A stretch of 64,000 nucleotides of DNA from NCBI GenBank assembly GCA_963965975.1, contig OZ014414.1:1394501-1458500 (forward strand), read 5' to 3'. Every line of letters begins with the position of its first letter. The first letter of the stretch is position 1. The notes below the pieces were generated by a model. The model was not told the DNA's origin, made no database searches, and saw nothing but the letters and a program-made list of their open reading frames with translations. This document shows, in pieces, positions 33,530 to 46,065 of this stretch. The stretch comes from Xestospongia bergquistia. Its lineage: Eukaryota; Porifera; Demospongiae; Haplosclerida; Petrosiidae. A program made the position numbers and the translations under genes.

Positions 33530-34235
33530 CTTGATATTAATTTTGAATTACACTTACAATCCTTTGATTTCTCACTAATTAATTAATTAATTGTTATTGT
33601 TTTGATTGATGATTATCAATTTTATGATGTAACCATATTTTAAGTTTTGGTAACATTTATATATATAATTTTTTTTGCAATTTTAGGTATTTTGTTATAC
33701 AGTAGTTTGTTTGTTATAATTCATTGCTACAATTGTTTTTTTAAAATTAACTTGTTTTCGTTTGAAAAATTTGAGGTCAATTCTTTTGTAAGCTGACATT
33801 ATACTTGCAGTATGGGAACAAATTAGTTATTGACAACAAGAATACAGTCACTTCCAACTATATTATATAACTCTCTTTATAACATTATTAACCCAATGTA
33901 TTTTGTGTAAATATTAATAATAACGCATTAATAGTGGATTTGGTTTAATTTTTGAAAAATTCTTTTGAGTGTTTTAAAACATAGTATTATTGTTAACCTT
34001 TCTAAAGTCACTCATAACAAGTTAACAAACTCAGCCATCACCTGTTACTTGGAAATAGTGTGTATTGTATATGACCACCTATACCTATCATGTCTGACGT
34101 AACACTGCTTTCAAATTCTCTACTTATAGGAGATAGAGTCTTGTGAGCTCACATGCTTAATTTCATTGTCTTATACATTATTTTCAACATAATCTCTAAT
34201 ATTAGTTTATGAACTATTATTTCAACAAGTATAGT
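33530..34235. other. AT-rich intergenic DNA, no gene seen
   Basis: Only T-rich and TA-rich sequence. No supported exon on either strand. Confidence 0.5.
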
Positions 34236-34238
34236 TCT

Positions 34239-34357
34239 CTACAATCCTTGTTCCATTGATTGAACTATTTTCTTGATCTTTGTAGCTGTTGACATGTCAA
34301 TGTATTTATCACCAATACTAACTATCATACCACCAATGAGAGCGGGATCAGTCTGGA

Positions 34358-34410
<53 letters not shown>

Positions 34411-35030
34411 AGGGAGGGAGGGAAGGAGGGAGAGAGAGAGAAAAAGAAAGAGAGAGAGGGAGGGAGGGAGGGAGAGGGAGGAGTGTGTGTGGTTACATGT
34501 ACATTGTAAATACTTACCTGAAAATCTACATTTAGTTTTTGCCCTTTACTTATAAATTGTTGGAGAACAGTTTGTACTTCTTTATTGTTTTTATCACTCA
34601 GTGGCTTTATGAAGTAAAAACTCACATAAAATTATATCTACCTAATAATTAATACTATTATACCTTAGCAGTAGTGACAACACAATTCACTTCTCCTCTG
34701 TAAGCACTCATTATTGTACCAAAGGCTTTGATCACTCCAGAGACTTTGGTTAAATGATTATTTTCAGCTAATGCACCGGTAAAATCATTATGACAACGCA
34801 TAATATGTCACAATGGATTAAAGACTTTTCTTTTAAAACATTAAGAGCAGCACAAATCACAATGGATGTCATTCTTTTGTTGGAAATCAAAATCTAATGA
34901 CCAATTTTAAATTACTAATAACACTTCAGCATTTTACAATAAATTGTCTTATACACATACCCTCTGCATGTCTGGTAATACTATTAATATCAGGTTTATT
35001 CAATTTTAGGGTGGAATCTAGTTACTAAAT
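34239..35030 (-). pseudogene. ATP5PO: ATP synthase subunit O (OSCP), mitochondrial, probably decayed
   Basis: Minus strand. The last exon, 34352-34239, reads TDPALIGGMIVSIGDKYIDMS, the hallmark C-terminal strand of OSCP. Exon 34604-34518 reads PLSDKNNKEVQTVLQQFISKG. An exon at about 34790-34664 reads [20 protein letters not shown], then [18 protein letters not shown]. Upstream pieces (DSTLKLNKPD at about 35010-34970; LNVLKEKSL at about 34845-34815) match earlier OSCP regions. OSCP links F1 and Fo in the mitochondrial inner membrane and is encoded in the nucleus. Between KEKSL and GALAEN there is a frame change and a TGA, and the N-terminal YGIEGRYA-type segment is missing, so this is likely a partial gene or an intron-containing pseudogene. 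The last intron holds a GA/GGGA microsatellite. Confidence 0.75.
34358..34482. repeat. GA and GGGA microsatellite in the OSCP intron
   Basis: (GA)n followed by several GGGA repeats, which have G-quadruplex potential on the + strand. ORFs across it are low complexity. Confidence 0.9.
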
Positions 35031-35039
35031 TTTTTATAA

Positions 35040-36229
35040 TTTACATAAACTAGATAAAGCTGTTGGCTTGAGATTAAGACAACATACTGCATGTAATTAC
35101 TCATTAACAGAACCAAATTAAATACTCTTTATTGAGATGATTGCCTCATTAAAATGTTGACTAATATCATCACAGATATTTTAGACAATTACATTAACAC
35201 TTTGTTTTGTTGCTACTCCTGTTGGTAATGTTGTACTCAGATATCTCATTGAACTAGTCTAAATGAATAAAAGAACAAGTCACACAATGTACTATAAATT
35301 ATAGAATAATTGAGATACACTTTCAAATTAATTAAGTCTAATTATCAATCCTGAAACGAAGGAGATTACCCATTATTGAATTTTGTGACAATGACCAAAC
35401 CAGAAGTCAGACTCCACATAGTCTCATACCCAGACCTACAAACATCAGGAAACATTATAGGAATGAATGTTACATAACTATTTCAATACTTGTTTTAGCT
35501 ATATACTTACTAAAAGGTTGACTCTGAGCCAGCTAAGTCCTCTCCAGGCAGCTATGGTTCTTTATGTTTGGTGCACTAGGTCTCATGATACTCAGTTTTA
35601 CTTACGTAGTGTAAGGAGGTTTGAACATAGGTTACGTAGTCTATACTATCTATGGTTTGGGTAATGCTTCTGTTGGCACGCCCATAACAAAATGACTACT
35701 AAGGCAGAAGAGAGATTATTGTCATATCCCCTTGATTTATTACGAAAATAGCTGTCAAAATATAGCTGTATTATTTCTTAATTAACTCCATTTAGATGAC
35801 GAAAGCATTTGTACAAATTAAAACACAGTATTATCTATTGTACCAGTATCAGTTTATAATGGAGGTATGTGATGTCTGACATTCTTGTCCCTGATCCTGT
35901 GACTTTATTGGAACTACTGCTCAACAATTATTATTAAGTGGTCATGAGCTCATTATACTTTTAGATGGTATAGTTTAAAGAAAGTCAACTTCATAGACTT
36001 AAAATATGGTGATCTTAGTCATTGACTACTGCACATTCTACTACAAACATAACTATAAAATATAGACATTACACATGTATAGATCAATGAAACTGATTTA
36101 TAATTTTTAAAGTTTATTTATATTAATATTAGTATCTTGTTACATTGATATGATTTTATATTTATATTGTTTCAACTATTGTTCAATGGGAAGCATACTT
36201 ATATTATAATAAAACATATGATTTGATGG
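35040..36229. other. no supported gene
   Basis: Could contain the missing OSCP 5' exons on the minus strand: a piece reading MRYLSTTLPTGVATKQ at about 35250-35200 resembles a transit-peptide end. Nothing I can splice. A short + ORF, MTTKAEERLLSYPLDLLRK (35692-35751), has no supporting context. Confidence 0.35.
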
Positions 36230-36709
36230 CTTGTGTTCCTCAATTGGTCCAAACGCTAGGCAGTAACTCTACCCATTGTAACGAGGTGATGACGTATTGC
36301 AACACAATGGCAGGGCTTCATATATGTGTGATTAATAAACTTATATTCAGACAGAAAACGTTCATTGTGTACTAGATAATATATCGTCGTTATTATGGTG
36401 CGATCTCTAAGATCAACTGAGCATGCTCAGTTCGATTAGCCGCTCTAGTGGCGCAAATTTTGTACTAGAAAATAATAAACTTAGACGCCGTTACTTCATT
36501 TTAGTAGCCAGTCTGTCAAGACGTTAATTCTGCAGGGCTGTTTAGCAAGACAAAAAGAAGGAACTGGATTTCAGGAATTTGGTAACTGTTATTCACTATT
36601 CGCCTCACCCGAAAGTCCTGATTCATAGTCATATCTAGCACGTAGATTCCTAGAACTGTTATTCCTCTTCGTATAGCTAAATCGCCTCCCTGAGTAGACA
36701 GACTTAGAA
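36230..36709 (+). promoter_or_regulatory. promoter and 5' UTR of gene C
   Basis: GC-richer stretch with a palindrome TGAGCATGCTCA near 36418-36429 and CGCCGTTACTTC. From 36600 it matches the gene A 5' UTR (TAGCACGTAGATTCCTxGAACTGTT). Translation of gene C starts at ATG 36710, in frame with the ATG shared with gene A (36719). Confidence 0.45.
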
Positions 36710-39700
36710 ATGGCTGTTATGGAAAGTCAACTAGGTGAGAATTTATATTGATTACGCATACACACACATTAATAAATAGACTTGACTATAATTATATAAA
36801 CAGTCAACCATTTTTATAGTTCATTATGAATATTACTAACTTTACTGAAATAGTTTTTTTACTATTCATGACTAGTTCCGTCTGTCCAGAGCAGAAATTA
36901 CGCGACTTTGTTGTCTCAAGCTTGTTTTTATCCTAAGTAATCATTACTTGCAAGCATCATTATAGTTTGTGCTTTCTTCACAAGACTTGTTTTATGCTAC
37001 AAGACTACAATACCTCCCACCTGCATTATTAGCTTCTTGCTGTCACTAAATAATAAAGTAATTTCTGTCTAGTCTCCCAAACCAGGCTCCAGTTTCCTTT
37101 TAGACATCAGGTAGCATTGAAAGGAGGTCTGCTGTTGAGCCTATATGGAGCTCATCAGACAACAGCAGAAATTGGTGGTTGTAAATTATCTAAATTTATT
37201 TATGAATGAAGCTTAAAAAATTTTATTTACTTCAAGTAAATATGAATGACTAACAATAGTCTTAATAAAAATTAGAAATAGAAAAAAATATTTTTATTTA
37301 ATTTTAAAATATTTTTATTTAATTTTAAAATATTTTTAGTTAATTTTAAAATATTTTTATTTAATTTTCTTCAGATGATTTGCCTGAACATAGCATACTA
37401 GCCCAGATCTTAGATGCAGTACCAGACATAGATGAATTAACTAGTTATGCTAAAACAGATAAGTGGAGGGAACTAGGAATACAGCAAAAACTAGATAAAG
37501 TGAATCAAAAAGGATGTAACAGCTGTGCTGAGCTGTATGGATTATGGCTTGAGGAAAAAGGCAAATATGCAACCAGGAGAATGTTCTTAGCTGCTTTGAG
37601 AGATATTAAACAAAACATGACTGCTAATTATTATGTTAATTACCTAAAAACTATCAAAATGGTGAGTGATATAGTTAAGGACAATCTGGATAATATTTTT
37701 GTGAAACTTCACTATTAAGATAGATGGTTATTTCAATCAATTCATGGTCACTAGCTTGTGTTGCATGGATGCCTACAAAATATATCAAAAAATTAACATA
37801 TGTTGTTTTGGTTACTAATTACTATAGAATTTAACAGTTCATTTATTCTAACAAATAACTTCTCAGGAAGACAATAGCAATAGAATGCTAGCAATGTAGA
37901 CAGAGAAGCAAACAAGTGAGAAGCTTTGAGCATTGTTAGTCATACCCATTATTGTATTTTTGTTAGTGTTAATAAAGATCATTTGTTACTAAATACATCT
38001 ATGGTTGAAGAATGTGGCTAAATTTCATTATTGCTTTGTAATGTCGCATACAATTATAATTATATTAAAGTTTCAAAAGAGGACACAATTATATATATAA
38101 CACATACAGTAACATTAGTGTTCCAATACAATTATAGGACTGACACACTGTGTGTGTCAGACAACAATAAAGTTTTGCATGTAATATAATAGCCCTCACA
38201 CTCTCAGGCTCAGCATGTACAAACATTATTTTGCCTAATGTTAAACAAATTAACTGTCATCACAATAAACTAAGTGTCACAATAAATGATAAATAAATCT
38301 GATACTTACTACTTATCAGTGACTTCTGATCATGTTTTAATGTGAGTTATTTTTTCTAATTCTTTATATATAAATATTTATATACTTCATGTACAGGTAA
38401 ATCAGCAACAGGAGACATTACAAATAGGTGATGGATCACCTGTGATAGAACTGGCTGCCAAAGTTTTCCGTATGTTGCTTATTGAGGTCCTAAAGAAAGA
38501 TACTACTCTAAATATAACCTATGAACAGATCAATGGTAAATGTTTAAAGTACAATTTAATCATTAACGATTTGTGATGGTGATTTTTCCCAGTTGATCAA
38601 ATGTCATACTCCGCTACATCTGTACCTCTTCCTGCAAACACTAATTTTAAGAGGTACATGATGTGTGAGGAAAGAATTCAACTAGGAGAACCATGCCCTA
38701 ACACAAGTAACCATCATGTTGAACTTGCTAAGCAAGTAAACTATCCTAACAGTGAGTGTTAGTAATAAATTTATATGTTTAACTATTTTTGCCATCATTA
38801 TAGACCATACTTGCTCTGTCTCAGTCAATCAATTGTTTTTGGGAAATTCTCAATATATGAGTGCTCAATTGAATTTGGAATTTCTTTCCTTCATTTCTTT
38901 TAAGATTGAGTTATCTATGAAGCCACATTCTAACCAACTTATAGTAAAGACATCTGTGGAAAGCTCTGATAAACTGGTAATGATGAATGAATTTGGAATT
39001 AATGCTCTCACTATTATTGCAAAAGATGAGGTGAGGATCTGTAGTTGCTTCCATTATTTTAATGTCTTTGAATTGGTAAAGTAATTTGAGTAGCCTTTGT
39101 TATGATGTTTATTCAATCTGCAGTTTATGCAGTACACTGTAAAAATGAAACAACTATTTTGTAGTTTACGTAGATGGATTACTATGGAATGTAGAATTCT
39201 TGAGAATTACTCATTGTATAATTTGTTGGTATGTTATACACATACTAACAAATTACACAATGAGTAGTTCACATACAATATACATTCCATAGTAATCCAT
39301 CCACGTAAACTACAAAATAGTTGTTAAAATGACATTAATTTTTACAGTGTGTTTATGCATTTATTCACAAATTTTTTATGATTTCCAGAAAACATTTAGT
39401 TTTTTGCATGGGTATATGAATAAAATTAATATTGTATAATGCAACTGAGTAAAAACATATGAATATTGTGCTTAATCAAGTGTAATGACTGTACATGGAA
39501 AAATTGAAGTAGTGGATATGTTATTGTTTCTTTATTGTAGTTAAGTATGGAACTGAAAAATGTTACCGACTATAATGTTTGGACAAACTTTGTTAATTAA
39601 TATTAATATATATAGTTATTTGTATATATCTTTATGCTAACTTTAACTTGCGTCTTTAAGTTCAGATGATAATACAGATATTGATGTCATACTTACCTCA

Positions 39701-42700
39701 ATATGCATTAAAATAAGTCAGCAAATTCTCTATGGAAAGTTTCATAAAGAAGTCAATTTACCTAAGATATAGTAAAGCTACACATATGAATGAGGTCTTA
39801 TTACAAGTATAGACCTTGGTTTTATAGCATTGAGTTCTCTATACATATCCATGCATACATGTAATAACCAGATATCTCAATGATATTCACAAATGTACTA
39901 TGGAATTGACTGCTTATCAAATATTATAACTAACTAGAACTTTATTTTTATTCTTATATGTAGGGACTTAGAGCTATACAACATTTAAGAAGTACACTGG
40001 TGTCACAGGAAAGTATGACAGAGATGAAAAAAGAAGTCATGGTCTTGAAATCCTCTACTGAAGGTTAGGAAATTTTAAGAGTTACTTATAATGTAGGCAG
40101 TTATGATGATGACTTTATAAATATGTGACTGAATGTAGAGCATGGACTAAAATTTTTTAAATTTTTTTAAAATTTTAAAACTTTTTTTGTTTACAAGAAA
40201 CATGCATTCAAAACATAGTAGAAGTTCATTGTAAAACTATGCAAATTAAATTTTTTGTGGTGTCATCAGCTAACTTCACTATACTTGACCTATACTAAAC
40301 AAAAAATGCATTAACACCAAATATTTCAATAGTCAGAGTGACATTTGGTGCTAATACATTTTTTGTTTGGTGAAATAAAAATGAATAATTAAAAACACTA
40401 ATCTACCCAAACACCTAGGTCTTTTCTCTTTATCATATATTGTTAATTTGTCCACTTATTAAAATCTTGTCTTGTCATTATAGACTTACTATTCATGTAC
40501 TGTTGTCTTTTTTTGTAGAAATGATGCTAGATTTTGAAAAGCTACTAAAAGGTAGAATATTAGTCTTCATTGCAATTATTATTGTCACATATACAGTTGT
40601 TGATATGATCTTAAAATCTATGAAGCAAAATTTTGAAAAACACCAAAGAGAGATTGATGATCTAACATCATTGACGCAAGGTAAGGCTTCTTCTATAATT
40701 TAAGTAATAAGCCTTGTTGACTTTGCGTGAGCAAAAGTTGGGATACAGTTTTGAGGCAATATATGGAAGAATACCACAATTTAGTGAGAATTGAAGTTTA
40801 CAATATTAAGAAATAATGAACAAAATGTTTCAGACAAGATGAGAAGTGTTACTATCAAAACAAACCTACTAGTTGATACAGGATAGAACAACATGTGAAG
40901 ATTTTTGCTATAACTTATGGTTCTAAAGTTTTTGCTTGCTTGCTACTGTAGTATGTGCAAGTGGTGCTAGAAGCATCAATTGCTACGTCAAACTCAATTT
41001 GATGTTAAGTCAAAAGAATTCAAGAAATCGGAATGTTGAGCAGATAAACTGAAGCGAGTAACACACCTTTGATACATTGTATGTGAAAGTTAATCACATC
41101 CTTTATAATTTAAATAAACTGCTCACCTGCCCATAGACATTAAAGAAACTATTCTCATCCATAGACTATTATCCCTCACTAGCTAAAATATAGTGCCAAG
41201 CATTGTATATTAAAAATAATGGCAACTGTTTAACATATAAAGCAAGGCTTATGCACTTTTGTTACTTTTTCATATAACAGTTTTCAGTGCTATATTGTTA
41301 TCATATATTTTATATACATGTAGCTACTCAGGAGGAATTAATGTTAGCAGAACAAACTGTAAAACAAAAACAAAGAGAGGTTGATAATTTGACATTATTG
41401 AATCAAGGTGAGACTTTCTCTATAACTTAAGTAATAAGTCTTGCTGCCTCTGTGTGAGCAAGAGTTACAGTAAATTGTTTGTTTGTTTGTCTGTTTGTCT
41501 GTTAGCGAGCCACAACACTGAACTGTTATAATCTTAAAACTGTTTATTTTACAATGACAAAACATTGTAAACATATATTAGCTTTATGAAGAATTTAAAA
41601 CACATTAATTCACATAAAAACACATGATTTTAATATGTGACTAAATACAGAGCATTGGCATGAGCATGGACTAAAACTGTTAAACCTTGCTAGATTTGCT
41701 TTGTTAAAACTTCAAATATTAACAAAATACTACAGTAAGCACCCAGTGGTGCTAGAAACATCAATTGTTATGTCTATCTCGATAAAATATGATGCTTGGA
41801 TCAAAAGAATTCAAGAAATATGACTGAAGAAAGTATCATACCTTTTATAATACATTATATATTATAAAAGTTAATCACATTTTTTATAATTTAAATAAAC
41901 TGCTCACCTGCCCAAGGCTTGATGTAGCATCATGATATCAAGAAACTAGTCTCATCCTCAAACTATCATCCCCCACTAGCTAATATATAGTGCCAAGAAT
42001 TGTATATTAATAATAACATTTGTCTAATGTATCAAGCAAGGAAGACTTATACACTTCAGTGCACTTTCATGTAACAACATAACATTGTTATGATGTAGTT
42101 TATATACACATATATAGCTACTCAGGAGGAGTTAATGTCAGTAAAATGAACTTTCGAGTCTAAACAAAAAGAGATTAATGGTTTGATAAAAGTTAAGGAG
42201 ACTAATAGAAAGTAAAGAATGCTGGATTAAGATCTACCCTATTGCATGGAAATGTAGAATTATAGACTTGTATAAATAAATTCATTGCACAGTGTCACCA
42301 GTGCAGCCATCACTAGTCTCTTGTGGACAGCTGTAGATATGTTCATATGAGATATATTTCTCAGAGTTTGCAAATTAAGTGCACTAGCTTGGTCTATAGC
42401 TTTTCATATCTCTCCAGCAATAAAATCATCATAATCTTCATTAATTTCATGCAATGACATTTTATTCTTGCTGTTTATATGAGATATATGCAACTACTAT
42501 GAAGATAATGTCTATGTACAACTATATAAAATATCAAATTGAATTAACTTGCTCATATCTCTAGTTATAATGTTGTACATGTCTTGTCAACACATACTAT
42601 GCACTTATATTGCCAATTCTTTAATTGTAATAGAAATGAAGCAAGAATTACACAGAGGAAAGAAAGGTAATACTTGTACATTATTAATTGATGTAATATT

Positions 42701-45270
42701 CTATCTAGGAACTGAAAAGATGAAACGAATGTTACGAACAGTGATGGATAATTTTATAATATTACTGAAACAAAAGGAAGGCAAGGAATTTAATTAGTGC
42801 CATTACAATGTAGGGATCAATGTTTATTTAGTATATGTGTACAACTACATTATTGTCATTTATTATCTACATGTAGATACTGAAGAACAACTTACATTAG
42901 TGAAACAAACATTAGAACAGAAACAAAGAGATTTTGAAGAGGAACAATGCACATTCAAAACGAAGAGATCAGAAATATCTAGTGTCACAGAAAGTAAAGG
43001 TGAGTTAATAACAACACATGCTGTGCATTGTCTTGTTTTCTCTTGTATATAGAGTCTGAGTTGAAACAATTGTTAGAAGCAAGTACTAAAATGAACAGAG
43101 CAAAGATTTTACAGATAGAACAGTTAACAAATATTATCAAGGAAAAAGAAGGTGAGATGCTAATAATATAGTCATGATAATGTGTTATCATCATAATTGT
43201 TTCATAGTCTTTGAAAAGGAGTTATTTTCGGTGTCTGTTGAGAAACAAAGAGAGATAGAGACACTACAAGAAATAATAACAACATTGACATTACAACTAA
43301 GAGAGAGAGACAAACAGATTGAGGAGATAAAGCAAAGTTTGAAAGGTAACTGATATTAGTAGATAATTGTCACACCTCATTATATAACGTTGTTACTAGA
43401 TCTAGCATTTAGACCAATGAAAATATCAGTATAGTACTAAATAAAATTAAATTGTATATATTTTACTTATTCTTGTAGACTCTTGTAGAGTAAAAGAGTT
43501 GAAGGATAAGATACAAGAAGAGTTAGATGAAGATATAGGTAAATTTCATTACAATTATATATAAAAAGTTAAAAGGCATAGATGTTAAAGTAATTTTTGA
43601 AGGAAAATACTGCCAAATTTGGCAAATTACATTTCATTCACCAAAGTCTTCATGGTATTTTAAGTTAATTCAATTGTCTCCCTCCAAGATTACCAGCTAT
43701 ACGCTATACATTATACATTAATGTGTGCATATTAATCTCAGCCATTGATCTACTAACTATATTTTGCAGAGTCTCTTACGCTGGAGTTAACATGTACCAT
43801 CAAGAAAAATGAAAGTAAGTTTCACTAATGTACACCCTATTGTGTCATCATTATACTTGTTTCATAGTCTTTGAGAAGGAATTACTGTCAGTATCTACCA
43901 AGAGGCAGAGAGAGATGGAGAAACGGAATGAGATGATGACATTGAATGTACAATTAAGAAAGAGACACAAACAGATTGAGGATGTAAGGCAAAGAAGATT
44001 GAAAGGTAACTGATATTAGTAGATAATTGTCAGTTCTCATTATATGATATTGTCACTAGATTTAGCATTTACAAAAAAGGCTCATAAACCAATAACTGAT
44101 CAGAGACTTGAGGAAACCCAAAGAAAGTCTAGCCAAGAAGAGTCCACTCCATCTATTAGCAAAAATTTTGGTATGGTAATTATATAGCATCATAATTTTA
44201 CAATAAGTAATTTTGAATTATACTCTCAGAAGAAAGGACTCTGTGTTAATGTAGTTATTATTATTATTATTATTATGGTAAATGCCTTCACAGCTGTTGT
44301 AAATGAGTTATTATTGTTTTGCCGAGAAACAGAGAGAGATAGAGACACTGCAAGATATAATATACATACATAATATTATACATGAGCATTAAAGGATTAT
44401 TCTTTACATTTTTTAGGTAAACCTGGAGTGAAGTGGTTTGATGACATTAATAGTGTTTGGCTGACCTTACCAACTGTTATACAATGTGAAGATGTTATAA
44501 GTAGACTGATTAAAGAGCGCGAAACAGGAAAAGAATGGAGTATTTGTATGGAGTCATGTTCACCAGAAAGTGCTCTCACAATTTTTAGCAATCTCAATAG
44601 GTGTTCCGTGCAGAGACTTAATGTTGTCACTACTCCATTAAACAGCATGTGTGTGTCAAAATTGTCAGAGGTACTTCGTACTAACAAGCAATTGAAAGTG
44701 CTACGAATTGCCTCTTCTCCACTTGCTGACGGTATCAAACAAGTCACTGACACTCTCTCTGTTAACAGTTCACTTGAGCAGTTATTGACGAAAAATATAA
44801 CTCTCACAGACGAAGATACATCTCATTTGTCTAACATGTTAAGTGTCAACAAGACACTAAAAGTACTTGATCTCCACAACTGCAACATTACCAGTATTGG
44901 TGTGCGATATATCTGCAATGGACTCATTAAAAACAGAACACTAAGTATGTTAAACATTGGTGGAAATTATCAGATCACTTCAGATAGTACCTGCGCAATA
45001 GCAGATCTAATGGACACAACTAAATCTCTGACAGTTCTATGCCTCTATGGTACTTCACTGGAAAATGATGATATCAAGATAATATGTACTGCACTTATTG
45101 AAAATACTACAATACGGGTACTACAGTTATCCAAACAACATGAAGAGTATTGTAAGAAGTTAGCTAGTTATCAGTTTATTAAAGACAGAATTTACTTTGG
45201 AATTTTACAAAAGCAAGTTATTTCTTTTCATAATGTTTATTGTTTACTATTTACAATTCACAGGCATTAA
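36710..45270 (+). CDS. gene C: Death domain - coiled coil - leucine-rich-repeat protein
   Basis: Exon model: 36710-36734, 37375-37661, 38397-38535, 38593-38751, 38804-39030, 39964-40063, 40519-40551, 40597-40680, 41324-41407, 42634-42666, 42709-42780, 42877-42999, 43053-43151, 43208-43345, 43479-43538, 43770-43814, 43868-44005, 44060-44170, 44417-45270. The sum is 2811 nt, 936 codons plus stop, open throughout. One intron would start with GC (42781); all others start with GT. Two exon-like copies (about 42118-42210 and 43400-43432) contain stops, and leaving them out keeps the frame. Order: MAVMESQL leader; death domain; a novel region of about 200 residues (38397-39030); about 370 residues of coiled coil; then LRRs. 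No NACHT/P-loop is seen. The design suggests a cytosolic sensor or scaffold in death-fold signalling; that role is inferred. Confidence 0.65.
37375..37661 (+). other. death-domain exon of gene C
   Basis: Reads DIDELTSYAKTDKWRELGI, ELYGLWLEEKGKYATRR and FLAALRDIKQN. It aligns by eye along its full length with the exons at 8345 and 31967 and has the same phases. Death domains form homotypic oligomers. Confidence 0.75.
39131..39350. mobile_element. palindromic MITE in a gene C intron
   Basis: About 220 bp with terminal inverted repeats ACACTGTAAAAAT / ATTTTTACAGTGT and long internal complementarity (TAGTTTACGTxGATGGATTAC and its complement). The 8-mer GTTTATGC lies directly on both sides (39123-39130 and 39351-39358), fitting an 8-bp target duplication as made by hAT elements. 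Confidence 0.75.
40297..40368. repeat. inverted repeat in a gene C intron
   Basis: Arms AAACAAAAAATGCATTAACACC.. and its near complement (40343-40368) around a loop of about 20 nt. A stem-loop or a tiny MITE. Confidence 0.6.
40597..42210 (+). repeat. triplicated coiled-coil exon cassette
   Basis: Exon copies at 40597-40680, 41324-41407 and about 42118-42210 each end in or near a QKEID/QREVDNLTLL-type coil. The following introns are also similar (TTTATAATTTAAATAAACTGCTCACCTGCCC at about 41100 and 41883). Period about 730-795 bp. The third exon has a TGA (42147-42149) and no clear donor. Confidence 0.65.
43208..44170 (+). other. duplicated pair of coiled-coil exons (FEKELLSVS / DLAF)
   Basis: Exons 43208-43345 and 43868-44005 are both 138 nt and share FEKELxSVS and LxLQLRxRxKQIEE. 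They also match gene A exon 7755-7892, also 138 nt. The following DLAF exon occurs at 43400 (dead, TAG), 44060-44170 and, in gene A, 7955-8053. Confidence 0.7.
44417..45270 (+). other. leucine-rich-repeat exon of gene C
   Basis: About 284 residues in one exon. After a lead (GKPGVKWFDDINSVWLTLP) come about five or six repeats of 27-29 residues with the pattern LKVLDLHNCNITSIGVRYIC, LSMLNIGGN and LTVLCLYGTSLENDDIKIIC, the RNase-inhibitor/NLR type. This type usually binds ligands or holds a sensor inactive. The last 40 residues (FHNVYCLLFTIHRH) do not look like LRR. Confidence 0.75.
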
Positions 45271-45532
45271 ATGGTATATTTTGACAAAGAATGGAAACAA
45301 AACATAAGCAGATATTTTAACTTGCTGTATGTTTATTGTATTATTGATTAACATCTCCAAAACATGGAACATATATATGTATAGTACAATAAGTTGAATA
45401 CATCATTTGTAATCCTTTGCTGTTAGTATGTTTTCTGAAAATAAAATAATGCCAAGTTCTGTATTGTAGTGCATCATGGTTTGCGATTTTGGTTTGCTAA
45501 AACATGATATACTTCAAATGCTGAAATATGTA

Positions 45533-45573
<41 letters not shown>

Positions 45574-46014
45574 CATGTGGGATTGTTATATACTGTTGTA
45601 AGATGTTTATAAATTAATAACTTCTTCTAACTTTTTATCGTAATATAATAAATTATAGCATTTGTACTTGTAATTACTTGGCAACTTCAAATACATCCAC
45701 CTGTTGAATGATCCAGCTCCACCCCACAGGAAAAAGTGTAATATGCTTAATGTCTTGGAAGAAACCAGTTGTTAATGATATACTTCAAATGTTTATACTT
45801 TGTTACTTTAGCTGAAATCCATGCAGATCTTGATACACAAGTAAACATGCAGCATGATCATAAACAAGTTGGTGTTGTGGTCATAATAGGTGTGCTGTGC
45901 TCAACAAATATGGTCCTTAAAGAAACTGATAGAGATATTGAAAGAGTTAAAAAAACATTTTAATTAATGAAACAACTTAATGTCAATGATGTTATCAACC
46001 CTCAATATTAGCAC
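45271..46014. other. no supported gene
   Basis: Contains a (TA)n tract at 45535-45568 and AT-rich DNA. A short ORF at 45769-45963 lacks context. Confidence 0.5.
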
Positions 46015-46065
46015 ATGCATATACATGTGTTTCTGCATGTTATAACTTTATTTAATAAAGCGTTG

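Noticed and set aside
34273..34509. Arg/Glu-repeat ORF
   Set aside because: Translation of a GA/GGGA microsatellite inside the OSCP intron.
44397..44807. 136-residue minus-strand ORF
   Set aside because: Antisense shadow of the LRR exon of gene C.
36710..45270. Calling gene C an NLR
   Set aside because: I found no P-loop or NACHT-like exon between the death domain and the LRRs.
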